From NCBI RefSeq assembly GCF_007923445.1, contig NZ_VOJI01000013.1:1-64000 (forward strand): 64,000 bases of DNA, in the 5' to 3' direction. Of this stretch, positions 1 to 8,537 are shown one piece after another. The position numbers were made by a program, and so were the translations under genes. Under the pieces are notes generated by a model. The model made no database searches, was not told the DNA's origin, and saw only the letters and a list, made by a program, of their open reading frames with translations. The stretch's first letter is position 1; each line of letters opens with the position of its first letter. This DNA comes from Puniceibacterium confluentis. Lineage in GTDB: Bacteria > Pseudomonadota > Alphaproteobacteria > Rhodobacterales > Rhodobacteraceae.

Positions 1-56
1 GTGTCGCGCTGAGTTCGACGACCAGCTTTCAATGTTTCCAAACACTTACGAAGGGG

Positions 57-302
57 GTGCATAATGAGCAACCAACGCCGATGACATCAATGGCGTTCTC
101 TCTGGGTGTTCTGCCTCTGGTGCTCAGCACCGGAGCGGGTTCGGGCGGGCGCCAGGCCATCGGGTCGGGCGTGTTGGGCGGCACGATTTCGGCGACTGTT
201 CTGGGCGTGCTGCTGGTGCCGTTTTTCTTTGTCCTGATCGCCCGGCTGTCGGGCCAGTCGAAGGACAAGGTGGCATCGCCACATGCGAGCCCGGCCGAGT
301 GA
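57..302 (+). pseudogene. C-terminal relic of an RND-family efflux transporter
   Basis: The reading frame matches only the last part of AcrB/MexB-type RND pumps: the block MTSMAFSLGVLPL, the glycine-rich STGAGSGGRQAIG turn, SATVLGVLLVPFFFVLI (last membrane helix) and a short polar tail. A complete pump has about 1,000 residues; here at most about 80 remain. Homology starts abruptly near the PMTS motif, and two positions just before it are prolines or threonines where the family has hydrophobic residues, which suggests drift. The frame stays open to the window edge, but the upstream codons do not resemble an RND protein. A different frame carrying an unrelated peptide end stops at bases 62-64, right at the junction. 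I read this as a 5'-deleted, decaying gene. A GTG at base 57 is the first in-frame start, but expression is doubtful. Confidence 0.7.
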
Positions 303-414
303 TCCGTCAAGGTGAACCGGTGTCCCGGGTTGAAACGTTGCCCAAATCGGACACCGACCGCCAAAATGCTTTTGCGCACTGATCTTTGCGCCGATCTGTA
401 TTATTTTCCCCGCT

Positions 415-1788
415 ATGGTAGATGTTCGCGCGCATTTCGAAGGCTGGAAACAGGCCCGCCCGGTTCAGGTTGGCCTGCACCTGGTCAATTTCCTCGGCTA
501 TGCGATCCGCCGTTTCTTTGCGGACCGGCTGACCAACTCGGCCGCAGCCCTGACCTATTCCACGCTGCTGGCGCTGGTGCCGCTGCTGGTGATCGCCTTT
601 GCCATCCTGTCCAGTTTTCCGGCCTTTGATGCCGTCAAGGGACGCATGCAGGAGATGTTCTTCAGCGCGGTGGTGCCCGAGGCCGGCACCGCGGTGTCGG
701 ACTACCTGTCGAACTTTACCCAGAACGCCAACAACCTGACCACCGTGGGTGTGGTCGCTCTGGCTGTGGCGGCGCTTTTGCTGCTGTCGACGGTTGAGGA
801 TACACTCAATCAGGTCTGGCATGTGGACCGGCCGCGCCCGATCATGGTGCGGTTTCTGATATTCTGGGCGATCCTGACACTGGGGCCGCTGCTGATCGGG
901 GCCAGCTTCACGCTGACCTCGGACCTGATGAAATATGTCACCCACACACAGCTTGCGATTCTCGGGGTGCCCTCGGAGGTGCCGACAAAAAGCTCCTGGA
1001 TTGTTGGTGGGCTGATCAAGATCGCGATCAACACCATCGGCTTTACCGCGCTGTTCGTTCTGGTGCCCGCGCGCCGCGTCCGCATCCGCCACGCCCTGAT
1101 CGGTGCCATCTTTGCTGCAGTTGCGTTCCAGTTCCTGTCCTGGGGGTTCAATACCTTTTACACCTCCGGGTCGAGCTACGAGACGATCTATGGCGCCGTG
1201 GCCGCGGTGCCGGTGTTCCTGATCTGGATCTATACCTCCTGGATGGTGATCATCCTCGGGGCGGTTTTTGCCGCCGCCTTTCCGGACTGGTGGCAATCGC
1301 GCAGCATGAGCGTCGGACAGAAACTGACGCCCTCGGACCGTCTGGCAATTGCCATTGCCCTGCTGTCGCGGCTGCACCGCAACGCCCAGGACGGCGGCAC
1401 TCTGGACGAGGAAACGCTCGCCGCGGCTGTGCCTCTGGAAGAACGCGAAGAAATCCTCGATCAGCTGTGCGCAGCGGGATACGTGGTGGAAACCGAGCAG
1501 GGCGGCGTGGCGATCACCCGCGATCTGCACATGACAACGGTCTATGACCTGATTCAGGATCTGGGGCTGTTCTACAGCATTCCGTCACAACAGTCTCTGG
1601 GCCTGCCCGAACGGATTGCCGGGCGCATGGCCAGCAAGACCCGTGCCGCGCAGGCGCTGCTGGACCGCGTGCACGACAGCGAAACCGAGCTTTTGTCGGT
1701 ACCGCTTGCACAGGTTCTGACGCTTGCGGACGCGTCACCGGTTATCCCGACCATTGTCGCGAAAACCGCCGCGCCGGAACGCGGCTGA
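415..1788 (+). CDS. YihY/BrkB-family inner-membrane protein
   Basis: A 457-residue polytopic membrane protein of the YihY/BrkB family (once misnamed ribonuclease BN). The N-terminal half holds the family core: an amphipathic start, the motif SAAALTYSTLLALVPLL near residue 42, then five more hydrophobic segments up to about residue 290, including WIVGGLIKIAINTIGFT and a late IYTSWMVIILGAVFAA helix. The C-terminal 160 residues are soluble and resemble a winged-helix-like extension seen in longer members. Molecular function is not established for the family; transport or envelope roles have been proposed. The stop lies one base from the stop of the convergent ktrB gene. The ATG at 415 is chosen because the family N-terminus starts about 30 residues before the first helix. 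Confidence 0.88.
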   Translation: MVDVRAHFEGWKQARPVQVGLHLVNFLGYAIRRFFADRLTNSAAALTYSTLLALVPLLVIAFAILSSFPAFDAVKGRMQEMFFSAVVPEAGTAVSDYLSNFTQNANNLTTVGVVALAVAALLLLSTVEDTLNQVWHVDRPRPIMVRFLIFWAILTLGPLLIGASFTLTSDLMKYVTHTQLAILGVPSEVPTKSSWIVGGLIKIAINTIGFTALFVLVPARRVRIRHALIGAIFAAVAFQFLSWGFNTFYTSGSSYETIYGAVAAVPVFLIWIYTSWMVIILGAVFAAAFPDWWQSRSMSVGQKLTPSDRLAIAIALLSRLHRNAQDGGTLDEETLAAAVPLEEREEILDQLCAAGYVVETEQGGVAITRDLHMTTVYDLIQDLGLFYSIPSQQSLGLPERIAGRMASKTRAAQALLDRVHDSETELLSVPLAQVLTLADASPVIPTIVAKTAAPERG

Positions 1789-1789
1789 G

Positions 1790-3142
1790 TCAGCCCAGAA
1801 AGATCTGACCCGGTGGATACCGCACCCGCGCCAGCGCGTTCCGGGCCAGAAAGAATCCCAGCGTCAGGGGTCCGACCCGGCCCAGAAACATCACGCACAT
1901 GATCACCACGCGCCCGACCGTGTCGAGCTCGGTCGTGGTGCCCATCGACAGCCCCACCGTGGCAAAGGCCGAGGTCACCTCGAACGCCAGCGCGATGAAG
2001 GTCCCGTCGTGGCTGATCGACACAATGAAAAGACCGATAAACACGATGAGGATGCTGAGGGTGGTGAGGGCAAGTACCTTCATCACCTCGTCCAGCCCCA
2101 GCGACCTGCCAAAAGCGTGCAGCGTGGCGCGGCGGCGAAAGAAGGCCACCGTGGCCAGCAACAGCACGATAAAGGTGGTGACCTTGATCCCGCCCGCCGT
2201 GGACGTGCTGCCGCCACCGATCAACATCAGGGTCATCATCATCAACACGGTGGAATCGTGCAGCTCTCCGATGTCGAGGCTGTTGAAGCCGGCGGTCCGG
2301 GTGGTCACTGCCTGAAACCAGCTGGCCTGTACCCTGTCCCAGGTCGAGTCCAGCCCGCCAAGGGTTCCGGGATTGCGCCATTCAAGGGCTGCAAAGGTCA
2401 CCCAGGACCACAGGATGAGGGCCAATGTGCCGACAATCATCAGCTTGCTGTGCAGGGTCAGTGCCCGCCAGCTGCGTTTGGCATAAAGATCGCCCAGCAC
2501 AATGAAGCCGAGGCCGCCGATGATGAACAAAGCGGGGATTACGAGGTTCATCAACGGGTTGCCGACCCAACGTGTCAGGCTGTCGGGCCAGAGGCCGAAT
2601 CCGGAGTTGTTGAAGGCCGAGACGCTGTGAAACACGGCCTGCCACATTCCGAAGGCCCATCCCGACACGGGCACGAAGAGAAAGGCCAGCAGCACCGCCC
2701 CGACCACCTCGCAGACCAGCGCCACCTTCAGGATCGTGCGCACCAGGGTGGCGAGATCTCCAAGCGAACTCTGGTTCAGGTCCTCGCGCAGGATGAGGCG
2801 TTGCGAAAAGCCGACCGGGATGCCGATTGCCGCCAGCACAAACACCGCGAAGGTCATCAGACCCAGCCCGCCAAGCTGGATCAGCACCGCGATCACCACC
2901 TGCCCGAAGATCGTGAAGGTGGATCCGGTGTCGACCACCGCCAGTCCGGTGACGGTCACCGCTGACATCGAGGTGAAGAACGCATCCAGCAACCGCACCT
3001 CGCCGTGATGCGACACGGGCATCCAGAGCAGCAGCCCGCCAAGCACGACAAATATCAGATAGAAACTGGCCAGCAATGCCGGTGGCTTGAGCCGCATTGC
3101 CTTGCGCCGCAGGCCGGCGGCGCGCAATCGGAACGGTCGCAT
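1790..3142 (-). CDS. ktrB: KtrB/TrkH-family potassium channel-like subunit
   Basis: Ion-conducting membrane subunit of a Ktr/Trk K+ uptake system, 450 residues. All four pore-loop selectivity-filter segments are visible in order: AVTVTGLAV (about residue 61), FNNSGFGLW, TRTAGFNS and ATVGLSMG, each with the filter glycine. The intramembrane-loop glycine/serine patch (GGGSTSTAGGIK) follows the third pore segment, as in KtrB. Length fits KtrB (about 450) better than TrkH (about 480). The ATG at 3142 is one base past the stop of ktrA, so the pair is one transcript with probable translational coupling. The protein works with KtrA, whose nucleotide-bound ring gates the channel at the inner membrane face. 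Confidence 0.93.
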   Translation of the reverse strand: MRPFRLRAAGLRRKAMRLKPPALLASFYLIFVVLGGLLLWMPVSHHGEVRLLDAFFTSMSAVTVTGLAVVDTGSTFTIFGQVVIAVLIQLGGLGLMTFAVFVLAAIGIPVGFSQRLILREDLNQSSLGDLATLVRTILKVALVCEVVGAVLLAFLFVPVSGWAFGMWQAVFHSVSAFNNSGFGLWPDSLTRWVGNPLMNLVIPALFIIGGLGFIVLGDLYAKRSWRALTLHSKLMIVGTLALILWSWVTFAALEWRNPGTLGGLDSTWDRVQASWFQAVTTRTAGFNSLDIGELHDSTVLMMMTLMLIGGGSTSTAGGIKVTTFIVLLLATVAFFRRRATLHAFGRSLGLDEVMKVLALTTLSILIVFIGLFIVSISHDGTFIALAFEVTSAFATVGLSMGTTTELDTVGRVVIMCVMFLGRVGPLTLGFFLARNALARVRYPPGQIFLG

Positions 3143-3143
3143 C

Positions 3144-3806
3144 TCAGAGGCTCGCCGCGAATTTCCGCAGGTCCGCCCGCTGGCCCAGCAACAGCAGCAG
3201 ATCGTCGCGGTGCAGGACGCAGCCAGAGCCGTCCCGGCCTATGAACTGTGTGCCGCGCATCACCCCGATGCAGCGCAGGTCATATTTTTCCGCATGCGGC
3301 AATTCATCCAGTGTTCGCCCCTCGAGGCTTTTGGGGATGCGGAAGTTCACCACGTGATACCCGTTGCCCAGGCTCACATAATCGCGCACCATCGGGTTGT
3401 GCAGGACCTGTGCGATGTGCTGGCCGACCTCAACCTCGGGGTGGACGATGCGGTCGACGCCCAGGCGGCTCAGGATGCGGTGGTGGGTCTTGGTGCGGGC
3501 TTTGGCCCAGATGGTATTCACCCCGACCAGCTTCAGGTTCATCGCCGAGAGGATGCTTGCTTCGAGATCGGTGCCAAGGGCCACCAGCGCCGTGTCACAT
3601 TCGCCCAGACCTGCCTCTTTCAGCGCGGCATCGTCGCGGGCATCAACGATCAGCGCTTGCGCAAGGATATCGGCATGGGCGCTGACACGGCTCTCGTCGA
3701 TGTCGATGCCGATGACATGATTGCCGAACCGCGTCAGTTCCCGGGCGACGGTACTGCCGAAGTTGCCCAGACCGATGACCGCAAAGGTTCGTTTCTTTTC
3801 TGGCAT
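3144..3806 (-). CDS. ktrA: KtrA/TrkA-type RCK gating subunit
   Basis: Cytoplasmic regulatory subunit of the K+ uptake system, 220 residues. The N-terminal RCK_N Rossmann domain carries the GLGNFGSTVAREL dinucleotide motif near residue 9 and the acidic IDIDES end of strand two that binds the ribose of NAD(H) or ATP. The C-terminal half (about 135-220) is an RCK_C domain that binds a regulatory ligand and contacts KtrB. I start at the ATG at 3806 (MPEKKRTF), because the Rossmann strand begins eight residues later; upstream in-frame codons are arginine-rich and unlike the family. A weak GGAC lies about 10 bases upstream. It is the first gene of the ktrA-ktrB pair, with one base between the two. 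Confidence 0.93.
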   Translation of the reverse strand: MPEKKRTFAVIGLGNFGSTVARELTRFGNHVIGIDIDESRVSAHADILAQALIVDARDDAALKEAGLGECDTALVALGTDLEASILSAMNLKLVGVNTIWAKARTKTHHRILSRLGVDRIVHPEVEVGQHIAQVLHNPMVRDYVSLGNGYHVVNFRIPKSLEGRTLDELPHAEKYDLRCIGVMRGTQFIGRDGSGCVLHRDDLLLLLGQRADLRKFAASL

Positions 3807-3894
3807 GTGGTGCGTCCGTTCTGCCCGCCGGGATCTGCCGACCGGCCATCGTTGACGCAATCCGGGGAAACATTCAACACCGGCTACGCCGGAC

Positions 3895-4179
3895 CTAGCG
3901 GTCGCGCCGCGATCTCATGTATCCGGGCAGCAGGTAGATCGCAAACAGGGTGGCACCGAACAGGCAATACAGAGGAATGGCCCAAAACAGCGACAGGTCC
4001 AGCTGAACAACCGTGGCCACCGTCAGGATCAATGCCAGGGGAATCGAAACCAGTGCGCCGGACAGCGCCGATGGGGCGACGCGGTTGTTGAGCCCGGTTC
4101 GCGGATTTGCCTTGTCGTCAGTTGCTTCGTGGGACACCGAGTCCTCGTTTGGCCTTGAAATCTGACTGCTCCCCTGCAT
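3895..4179 (-). CDS. Small hypothetical membrane protein, two helices
   Basis: A 94-residue protein with a polar N-terminus of about 35 residues, then two hydrophobic segments: LSGALVSIPLALILTVATVV and FWAIPLYCLFGATLFAIYLL, and a short arginine-rich tail (MRSRRDR) that should lie in the cytoplasm by the positive-inside rule. I do not recognise a named family. It lies upstream of ktrA on the same strand, with 88 bases between its stop and the ktrA start, so it could be cotranscribed with the K+ system, though nothing in it shows that role. The codon pattern and clean hydropathy argue it is real. The first ATG is used; no strong ribosome site decides it. Confidence 0.6.
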   Translation of the reverse strand: MQGSSQISRPNEDSVSHEATDDKANPRTGLNNRVAPSALSGALVSIPLALILTVATVVQLDLSLFWAIPLYCLFGATLFAIYLLPGYMRSRRDR

Positions 4180-4270
4180 CCGCGACTTCGACGCCGCCAG
4201 ACTGGCGACGCAGAACTTCGGTGAGCAACGCCCACTAAAGTTCCATTAACAGTTCTTATCCGAAAATCTG

Positions 4271-4286
4271 CATGTCACGCGACATG
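4271..4286. repeat. Inverted repeat upstream of the small membrane protein
   Basis: A perfect 6-base inverted repeat, CATGTC-ACGC-GACATG, sits in the 217-base gap between the start of the small membrane protein gene (4179, minus strand) and the end of the lysozyme gene (4397, minus strand). The surrounding sequence is AT-richer than its neighbours. It could be an operator or a weak terminator for the lysozyme transcript. There is no long T run on either side. Confidence 0.35.
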
Positions 4287-4396
4287 TTATTTCCGGTCAA
4301 ATAGACCGAATTCGCGACAAAAGCGTGTGTTCAGCCGGAAAAACAGAACTCTCGTGAAGCATGGCAAAGCAAGGTGAACGCACCGGTCCGGGCCTT

Positions 4397-5200
4397 TTAT
4401 TGTGGCCAGTTCTGCCAATGCAGGGCCGTTCCGGAAAAGACATTGATGTCCACCGGTGTCGCAACACCCGGAACGATACCGGTTCCGGTATACTGCCAAA
4501 AGGTCCAGTCCTTGCCGGGATAAGCGACGTCCGGGTGTCCCGCAACCGAGCGCAGCCAGAACTGCGTTCCCGGCAACTGTCCGATCCCGGTGTCGGCAAA
4601 GAAGTCGACCGTCGTGTAAATGACCGGCCGGTGTCCGTAGTGGCGCTCGAGCCGGTCCAGAAACAGCCTGGCCTGGGCATGAATTTCGGTTCGGTCCGGG
4701 CGGCGGGTACAGGTGGGCGAGTGCGGCGTCCATTCCATGTCAAGCACGGGGGGCAGGGCATTGCGCTCCTTGGGGACATGCTGGATGAACCAGGCTGCCT
4801 GTTCTTCTGCGGGGCGGCAGAAGTAGAAATAGTGGTACGCGCCGCGCCGCAGACCCGCGGTCCTGGACCCGTCCCAGTAGGACCGGAACATCGGGTCGAT
4901 CAGGTCTCCGCCTTCGGTGGCCTTGATATAGGCAAACGAGATCCCTGCCGCGCGCGCCTGAGCCCAGTCAATGTCGCCCTGCCAGCGCGACACGTCGATG
5001 CCGTGGACCGGGTAGCGCGACGGGCTGGTTCCGACGCCTTCGTGCGGATCGCCATCGGCAAACACGGGGTGTCCGTGGGGCGTCGGCATGGCGAGCCCGC
5101 CCGGCATATGCGGACCAGAGGCGTTCCGCGACGTGCAGGCCGACAGCAGCACGCCAAGCAGCGCCGCCCCGGCCAATATCCTGATCGTCCGGTATGCCAT
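4397..5200 (-). CDS. GH25-family lysozyme-like lipoprotein
   Basis: A 267-residue predicted lipoprotein of glycoside hydrolase family 25 (Chalaropsis-type lysozyme, N,O-diacetylmuramidase). Starting at the ATG at 5200 gives a hydrophobic signal with lipobox LSAC (Cys22). The catalytic domain begins at GIDVSRWQGDIDW (about residue 66), continues with FAYIKATEG and GAYHYFYF, and has the DxE catalytic pair in LPPVLDMEW. The end motif WTFWQYTGTG followed by DINVF closes the GH25 barrel. The likely substrate is the cell's own peptidoglycan, at the outer-membrane inner face or periplasm. It is a single gene; the Mrp operon ends 148 bases upstream on the same strand, with no clear terminator between. 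Upstream in-frame codons to 5284 lack signal-peptide character, so the shorter start is preferred. Confidence 0.9.
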   Translation of the reverse strand: MAYRTIRILAGAALLGVLLSACTSRNASGPHMPGGLAMPTPHGHPVFADGDPHEGVGTSPSRYPVHGIDVSRWQGDIDWAQARAAGISFAYIKATEGGDLIDPMFRSYWDGSRTAGLRRGAYHYFYFCRPAEEQAAWFIQHVPKERNALPPVLDMEWTPHSPTCTRRPDRTEIHAQARLFLDRLERHYGHRPVIYTTVDFFADTGIGQLPGTQFWLRSVAGHPDVAYPGKDWTFWQYTGTGIVPGVATPVDINVFSGTALHWQNWPQ

Positions 5201-5347
5201 GACCGTGCTCAACCCCGCGTCGGACCTGATGTGTGCGCCCCTGGGCAACGGCCCATGTTGCCTGCATCGCGGCCTTTGGGTCAAGCAGCCTCAGGCGCAC
5301 GGCACTTTCTGGCCGACGCCGCGATTGGTCACACTTCCCGGTGTCGG

Positions 5348-5740
5348 CTAGGGTTCGACCGGGGCGTCGGGTCGGCCCGGGCGGGTGTCGGGCGCGTCCA
5401 GAGTCGACCATGTGTCGTCATTCGGAGGTTCGGGCGGCGGCATGTCCTGACCGCGATGAATGGCGACCTTGGCGATGAAATTCGCGGAAATCGGGGCTGT
5501 AACGAACAGAAATGCCATGATCAGCAGTTCTTTCAGCGACCCGTCCCCGAAAGCAAAGGCATGGATCATGGAGGCCGCAAGCAAGGCGCCAACACCCAAA
5601 GTGGCAGCCTTGGTCGGGGCATGAAGGCGTTTCATCGGGCTGTCGAGCTTGAGCAGACCGATCGACCCCACAAGCATGAACAGGGCGCCGACCACCAGAG
5701 CTGCGGCAATGACGATTTCGATCAGGACGATGCCGGTCAT
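5348..5740 (-). CDS. mrpG: Mrp Na+/H+ antiporter subunit G
   Basis: Last gene of the Mrp operon, 130 residues. It has three hydrophobic segments (IVLIEIVIAAALVVGALFML, ATLGVGALLAASMIHAF, LLIMAFLFVTAPISANFIA) and the family motif IGLLKLDSPMKRLHAPTKAATLG. MrpG is a small membrane subunit needed for assembly of the multisubunit cation/proton antiporter (also called MnhG or PhaG). The C-terminal 35 residues are a proline- and aspartate-rich cytoplasmic tail. Its ATG overlaps the stop of mrpF by four bases (ATGA), which indicates coupled translation. Confidence 0.92.
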   Translation of the reverse strand: MTGIVLIEIVIAAALVVGALFMLVGSIGLLKLDSPMKRLHAPTKAATLGVGALLAASMIHAFAFGDGSLKELLIMAFLFVTAPISANFIAKVAIHRGQDMPPPEPPNDDTWSTLDAPDTRPGRPDAPVEP

Positions 5741-6024
5741 TCGATGATGTCCCCGCGCAGGATGAACCGGGCGTATGCGACGGTGGATACGAACCCGAGC
5801 ATGGCAAAGATCAGCGCCGCCTCGAAATAGATCTGCGTGCCCTGCGCGATGCCCAGCAGCACAATCAGGCCGATCGCATCCACCACCATCGTGTCGAGCG
5901 CGAGGATGCGGTCGGTGACATCCGGGCCGATCACCAGCCGGATCATGGCCAGAAGCTGCGCCAGTGCCAGCGCGGCAAAGGCGAAGACCAGAGCCAGATC
6001 ATACAGTCTGTCAGGGGCGATCAT
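5737..6024 (-). CDS. mrpF: Mrp Na+/H+ antiporter subunit F
   Basis: A 95-residue membrane subunit with three helices. The core motif MIRLVIGPDVTDRILALDTMVV contains the conserved GP..DR..A.D pattern of MrpF/PhaF, with an aspartate buried in helix two. MrpF helps assemble the Mrp complex; the bile-efflux or cholate activity reported for some members cannot be judged here. The gene overlaps mrpG by four bases downstream and mrpE by four bases upstream, so the E-F-G end of the operon is tightly coupled. Confidence 0.93.
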   Translation of the reverse strand: MIAPDRLYDLALVFAFAALALAQLLAMIRLVIGPDVTDRILALDTMVVDAIGLIVLLGIAQGTQIYFEAALIFAMLGFVSTVAYARFILRGDIIE

Positions 6025-6521
6025 TCGAAAATCTCCTTGAGTCGACGTTCATAGCGCGACTTGATCTCGTCGCGTACAGCCGCGGGGTCATCGGCGTCCA
6101 GCGCGTGGACCAGCAGGCAATGGCCTTCGTCGGACATGTCGGCGGTGACGGTGCCGGGGGTCAGGGTGATGGTGCCGGCCAGGATGGCGATCGCCTCGGG
6201 GGTGCGCAGTTCAAGCGGCACGGTGACCCAAGTGCTGCGCATGTCCTGGTTGCGCCGGGTCAGCACGATCCAGGCGACAACCACGTTGGCCACCAGGATA
6301 TCCCACACGACGATCAGGATGTAGACCAGCACCTTGGCCGGCGGCACGCCTTTGGGCGCATCCGGCCAGTAGGCCGCGGTCGCCAGCGGGATCAGCAGGC
6401 CGAGTATCGTGCCAAAGACCACGGTGCCGAGAGTGATGCCATTGGCCAGCAGGCACCAGACCACGACCAGTATCGTGGTCAGAAACGGGTGGGGCAGAAA
6501 CGAACGTCTCACCTTGGTCAT
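6021..6521 (-). CDS. mrpE: Mrp Na+/H+ antiporter subunit E
   Basis: A 166-residue MrpE/PhaE subunit. Two membrane segments occur near residues 13-45 (FLTTILVVVWCLLANGITLG and TVVFGTILGLLIPLA), followed by the cytoplasmic ferredoxin-like region with the typical ITLTPGTVTADMS motif and the late HALD segment. Subunit E stabilises the complex at the membrane. It starts two bases after the mrpD stop and overlaps mrpF by four bases. Confidence 0.93.
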   Translation of the reverse strand: MTKVRRSFLPHPFLTTILVVVWCLLANGITLGTVVFGTILGLLIPLATAAYWPDAPKGVPPAKVLVYILIVVWDILVANVVVAWIVLTRRNQDMRSTWVTVPLELRTPEAIAILAGTITLTPGTVTADMSDEGHCLLVHALDADDPAAVRDEIKSRYERRLKEIFE

Positions 6522-6523
6522 GT

Positions 6524-8191
6524 TCAGTGTCCCCCCTCGTCTTTGCTGTCAGATGAGTCATGCCCTGTCGCGCCGTCAGGCTGCGCGGCCGCCGCATCAT
6601 CAGAATGGTGCGGGTCCTTCGACAGATCCTTGCCCGGCGGGTCGAGCACCGCGCGGATATAGGGGGTCGGCGCAAACAGCTGCTGAGTCGTCGCCTCCAT
6701 ATAGCGGGTCACCGGACCGGCCAGAACCGTGTGGGCCACCAGCAAGGCAAGCAGCCCGCAGACCGCTGTCAGTTCCAGCACGGGAATACGCGCCTTCGGG
6801 GCTGGCAGGTCCCGCGCGCCTTGTTGATCTTCCGGGCGCGGCTGTTCGGCGGCTTCCCCCGCCAGTTGGTGCGATTTCCAGAACATCAGACTGCCGGCGC
6901 GGGAAAAGCCGACCACGGCGATCAGGCTGGACCCAAGGATGACCGCCCAGGTGATCCAGACCAGCGGCGTGGCGAATGACGCATCCAGGATCAGCAGTTT
7001 GCCGACAAAGCCGGACAGCGGCGGCAGGCCGGCCATGGCGATGGCGGCGGTAAAGAACAGCGCCGCAATCATCGCGCCGCCGGGGATCGGCTGCGCGGCG
7101 CGCAACAGCAACCCGTCCGTGCCGCGCCCGGCGCGCACCAGATCGACGATCAGGAACAGCGCCGCAGTGGCAAGTGTCGAGTGAACCACGTAATACAGCG
7201 CGGCGGAAATGCCCGCGGGGGTGAACTGCGCCACCGCCGTCATCAGCATTCCCATCGACCCGATCACCGAGAACGCCACCAGGCGCCCCAGATCCCGGGT
7301 CCCGAGAACCCCGATCATGCCGACAGCCAGACCGATCAGCGCCACCGGAAGCAGCCACACACCGTAAAGACCTCCGGTTGTGGCAAGGTCCGGCGGAAAC
7401 ACCAGCGTGTAGATCCTGAGGATCGCATAGGCGCCAACCTTGGTCATGATGCCGAACAACGCGGCCACCGGTGCCGGGGCTTCGGCATAGCTGGACGGCA
7501 GCCAGAAGTGCAGCGGCGCAATTGCCGCCTTGATGGCAAAGACCATCAGCAGCAGCACGGCCGCCACCCGGATGCCGGTGTTGTCCGCCGCGTCGATCAG
7601 CGCCACCCGCCCGGCGAGGTCCGCCATGTTCAGCGTGCCGGTTTCGGCATAGATCGCGCCCAGCGCAAACAGGAACAGCGTCGAACCGAGCAGGTTGTAC
7701 AGCACGTATTGTGTGCCCGCGCGCAGCCGCCGCGTGCCGCCGGAATGGATCATCAAGCCGTAGGAGGCGATCAGCAGCACTTCGAAGAACACGAACAGGT
7801 TGAAGATGTCGCCGGTCAGGAAGGCGCCCATGATGCCCATAAGCTGGAACTGATACAGCGAATGAAAGTGCCGCCCCCTGCGGTCCCAGCCCGAGCCGAT
7901 GGCATAGAGCAACACCAGCAGCGCCAGCACCGCGGTCAGCAGCACCATCATCGTCGACAACCGGTCCGCCACCAGAACGATGCCGAAGGGCGCGGCCCAG
8001 TTGCCCAGCTGGTACATGGTGATCGTGCCGTCAGACGCCTGCCAGGCCAGGCCCGCCGCGATGACCAGCAGGCTGACCACACCGGCGACGGAAAACACCC
8101 GGCTCAGGTTCTGGTGAAACCGCACCACCAGCACGATGAAGGCCGCCAGCATTGCGGGCAGCACAACAGGGGCAATGATCCAGTGGGTCAT
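6524..8191 (-). CDS. mrpD: Mrp Na+/H+ antiporter subunit D
   Basis: A 555-residue polytopic subunit homologous to respiratory complex I antiporter-like subunits (NuoM/NuoN). About 14 helices are expected. Recognisable proton-path elements include FVFFEVLLIASYGLM (the glutamate in helix five), KAAIAPLHFWLPSSYAEAPAPVAALF (shown here in two parts: the lysine before APLHFWLP, then the SYAEAPAPV loop), and GRLVAFSVIGSMGML. MrpD with MrpA is thought to carry out cation/proton exchange driven by the proton gradient. The last 60 residues are polar, rich in Asp, His and Gly, longer than in many homologues. It overlaps mrpC by four bases. Confidence 0.95.
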   Translation of the reverse strand: MTHWIIAPVVLPAMLAAFIVLVVRFHQNLSRVFSVAGVVSLLVIAAGLAWQASDGTITMYQLGNWAAPFGIVLVADRLSTMMVLLTAVLALLVLLYAIGSGWDRRGRHFHSLYQFQLMGIMGAFLTGDIFNLFVFFEVLLIASYGLMIHSGGTRRLRAGTQYVLYNLLGSTLFLFALGAIYAETGTLNMADLAGRVALIDAADNTGIRVAAVLLLMVFAIKAAIAPLHFWLPSSYAEAPAPVAALFGIMTKVGAYAILRIYTLVFPPDLATTGGLYGVWLLPVALIGLAVGMIGVLGTRDLGRLVAFSVIGSMGMLMTAVAQFTPAGISAALYYVVHSTLATAALFLIVDLVRAGRGTDGLLLRAAQPIPGGAMIAALFFTAAIAMAGLPPLSGFVGKLLILDASFATPLVWITWAVILGSSLIAVVGFSRAGSLMFWKSHQLAGEAAEQPRPEDQQGARDLPAPKARIPVLELTAVCGLLALLVAHTVLAGPVTRYMEATTQQLFAPTPYIRAVLDPPGKDLSKDPHHSDDAAAAQPDGATGHDSSDSKDEGGH

Positions 8192-8535
8192 GCACGCTCC
8201 TCCGACCGGTCAGGGGCCGGGTCATTCACGCGGTCGTCATTTTCCCCGAGATAGGCGCCAAGAGCGATCACCACGACCACAGCCGTCATGCCAAAGGAGA
8301 TCACGATGGCGGTCAGCACAAGCGCCTGCGGCAGCGGATCAGTGTACCGCGTCACCCCGTCAACCAGGATCGGTGGAGCGCCGATGGTCAGCCGCCCCGA
8401 AGCAAACAGGAACAGGTTCACCGCATAGGTCAGCAACGAGGTGCCGAGGATCACCGGAAAGGTCCGCAGGCGGAACACAAGGTACAGGCCAGCGGCCGTC
8501 AGCACGCCTACGGCGCTGGCAAAAAGTAGTTCCAT
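8188..8535 (-). CDS. mrpC: Mrp Na+/H+ antiporter subunit C
   Basis: A 115-residue NuoK-like subunit with three helices. Family landmarks are ELLFASAVGVLTAAGLYLV at the start, LGTSLLTYAVNLFLFASGR in helix two and DPLPQALVLTAIVISFGMTA before helix three; the last is highly conserved in MrpC/MnhC/PhaC. The protein is required for antiport activity and is equivalent to complex I NuoK. It starts two bases after the mrpA stop and overlaps the mrpD start by four bases. Confidence 0.95.
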   Translation of the reverse strand: MELLFASAVGVLTAAGLYLVFRLRTFPVILGTSLLTYAVNLFLFASGRLTIGAPPILVDGVTRYTDPLPQALVLTAIVISFGMTAVVVVIALGAYLGENDDRVNDPAPDRSEERA

Positions 8536-8537
8536 AT

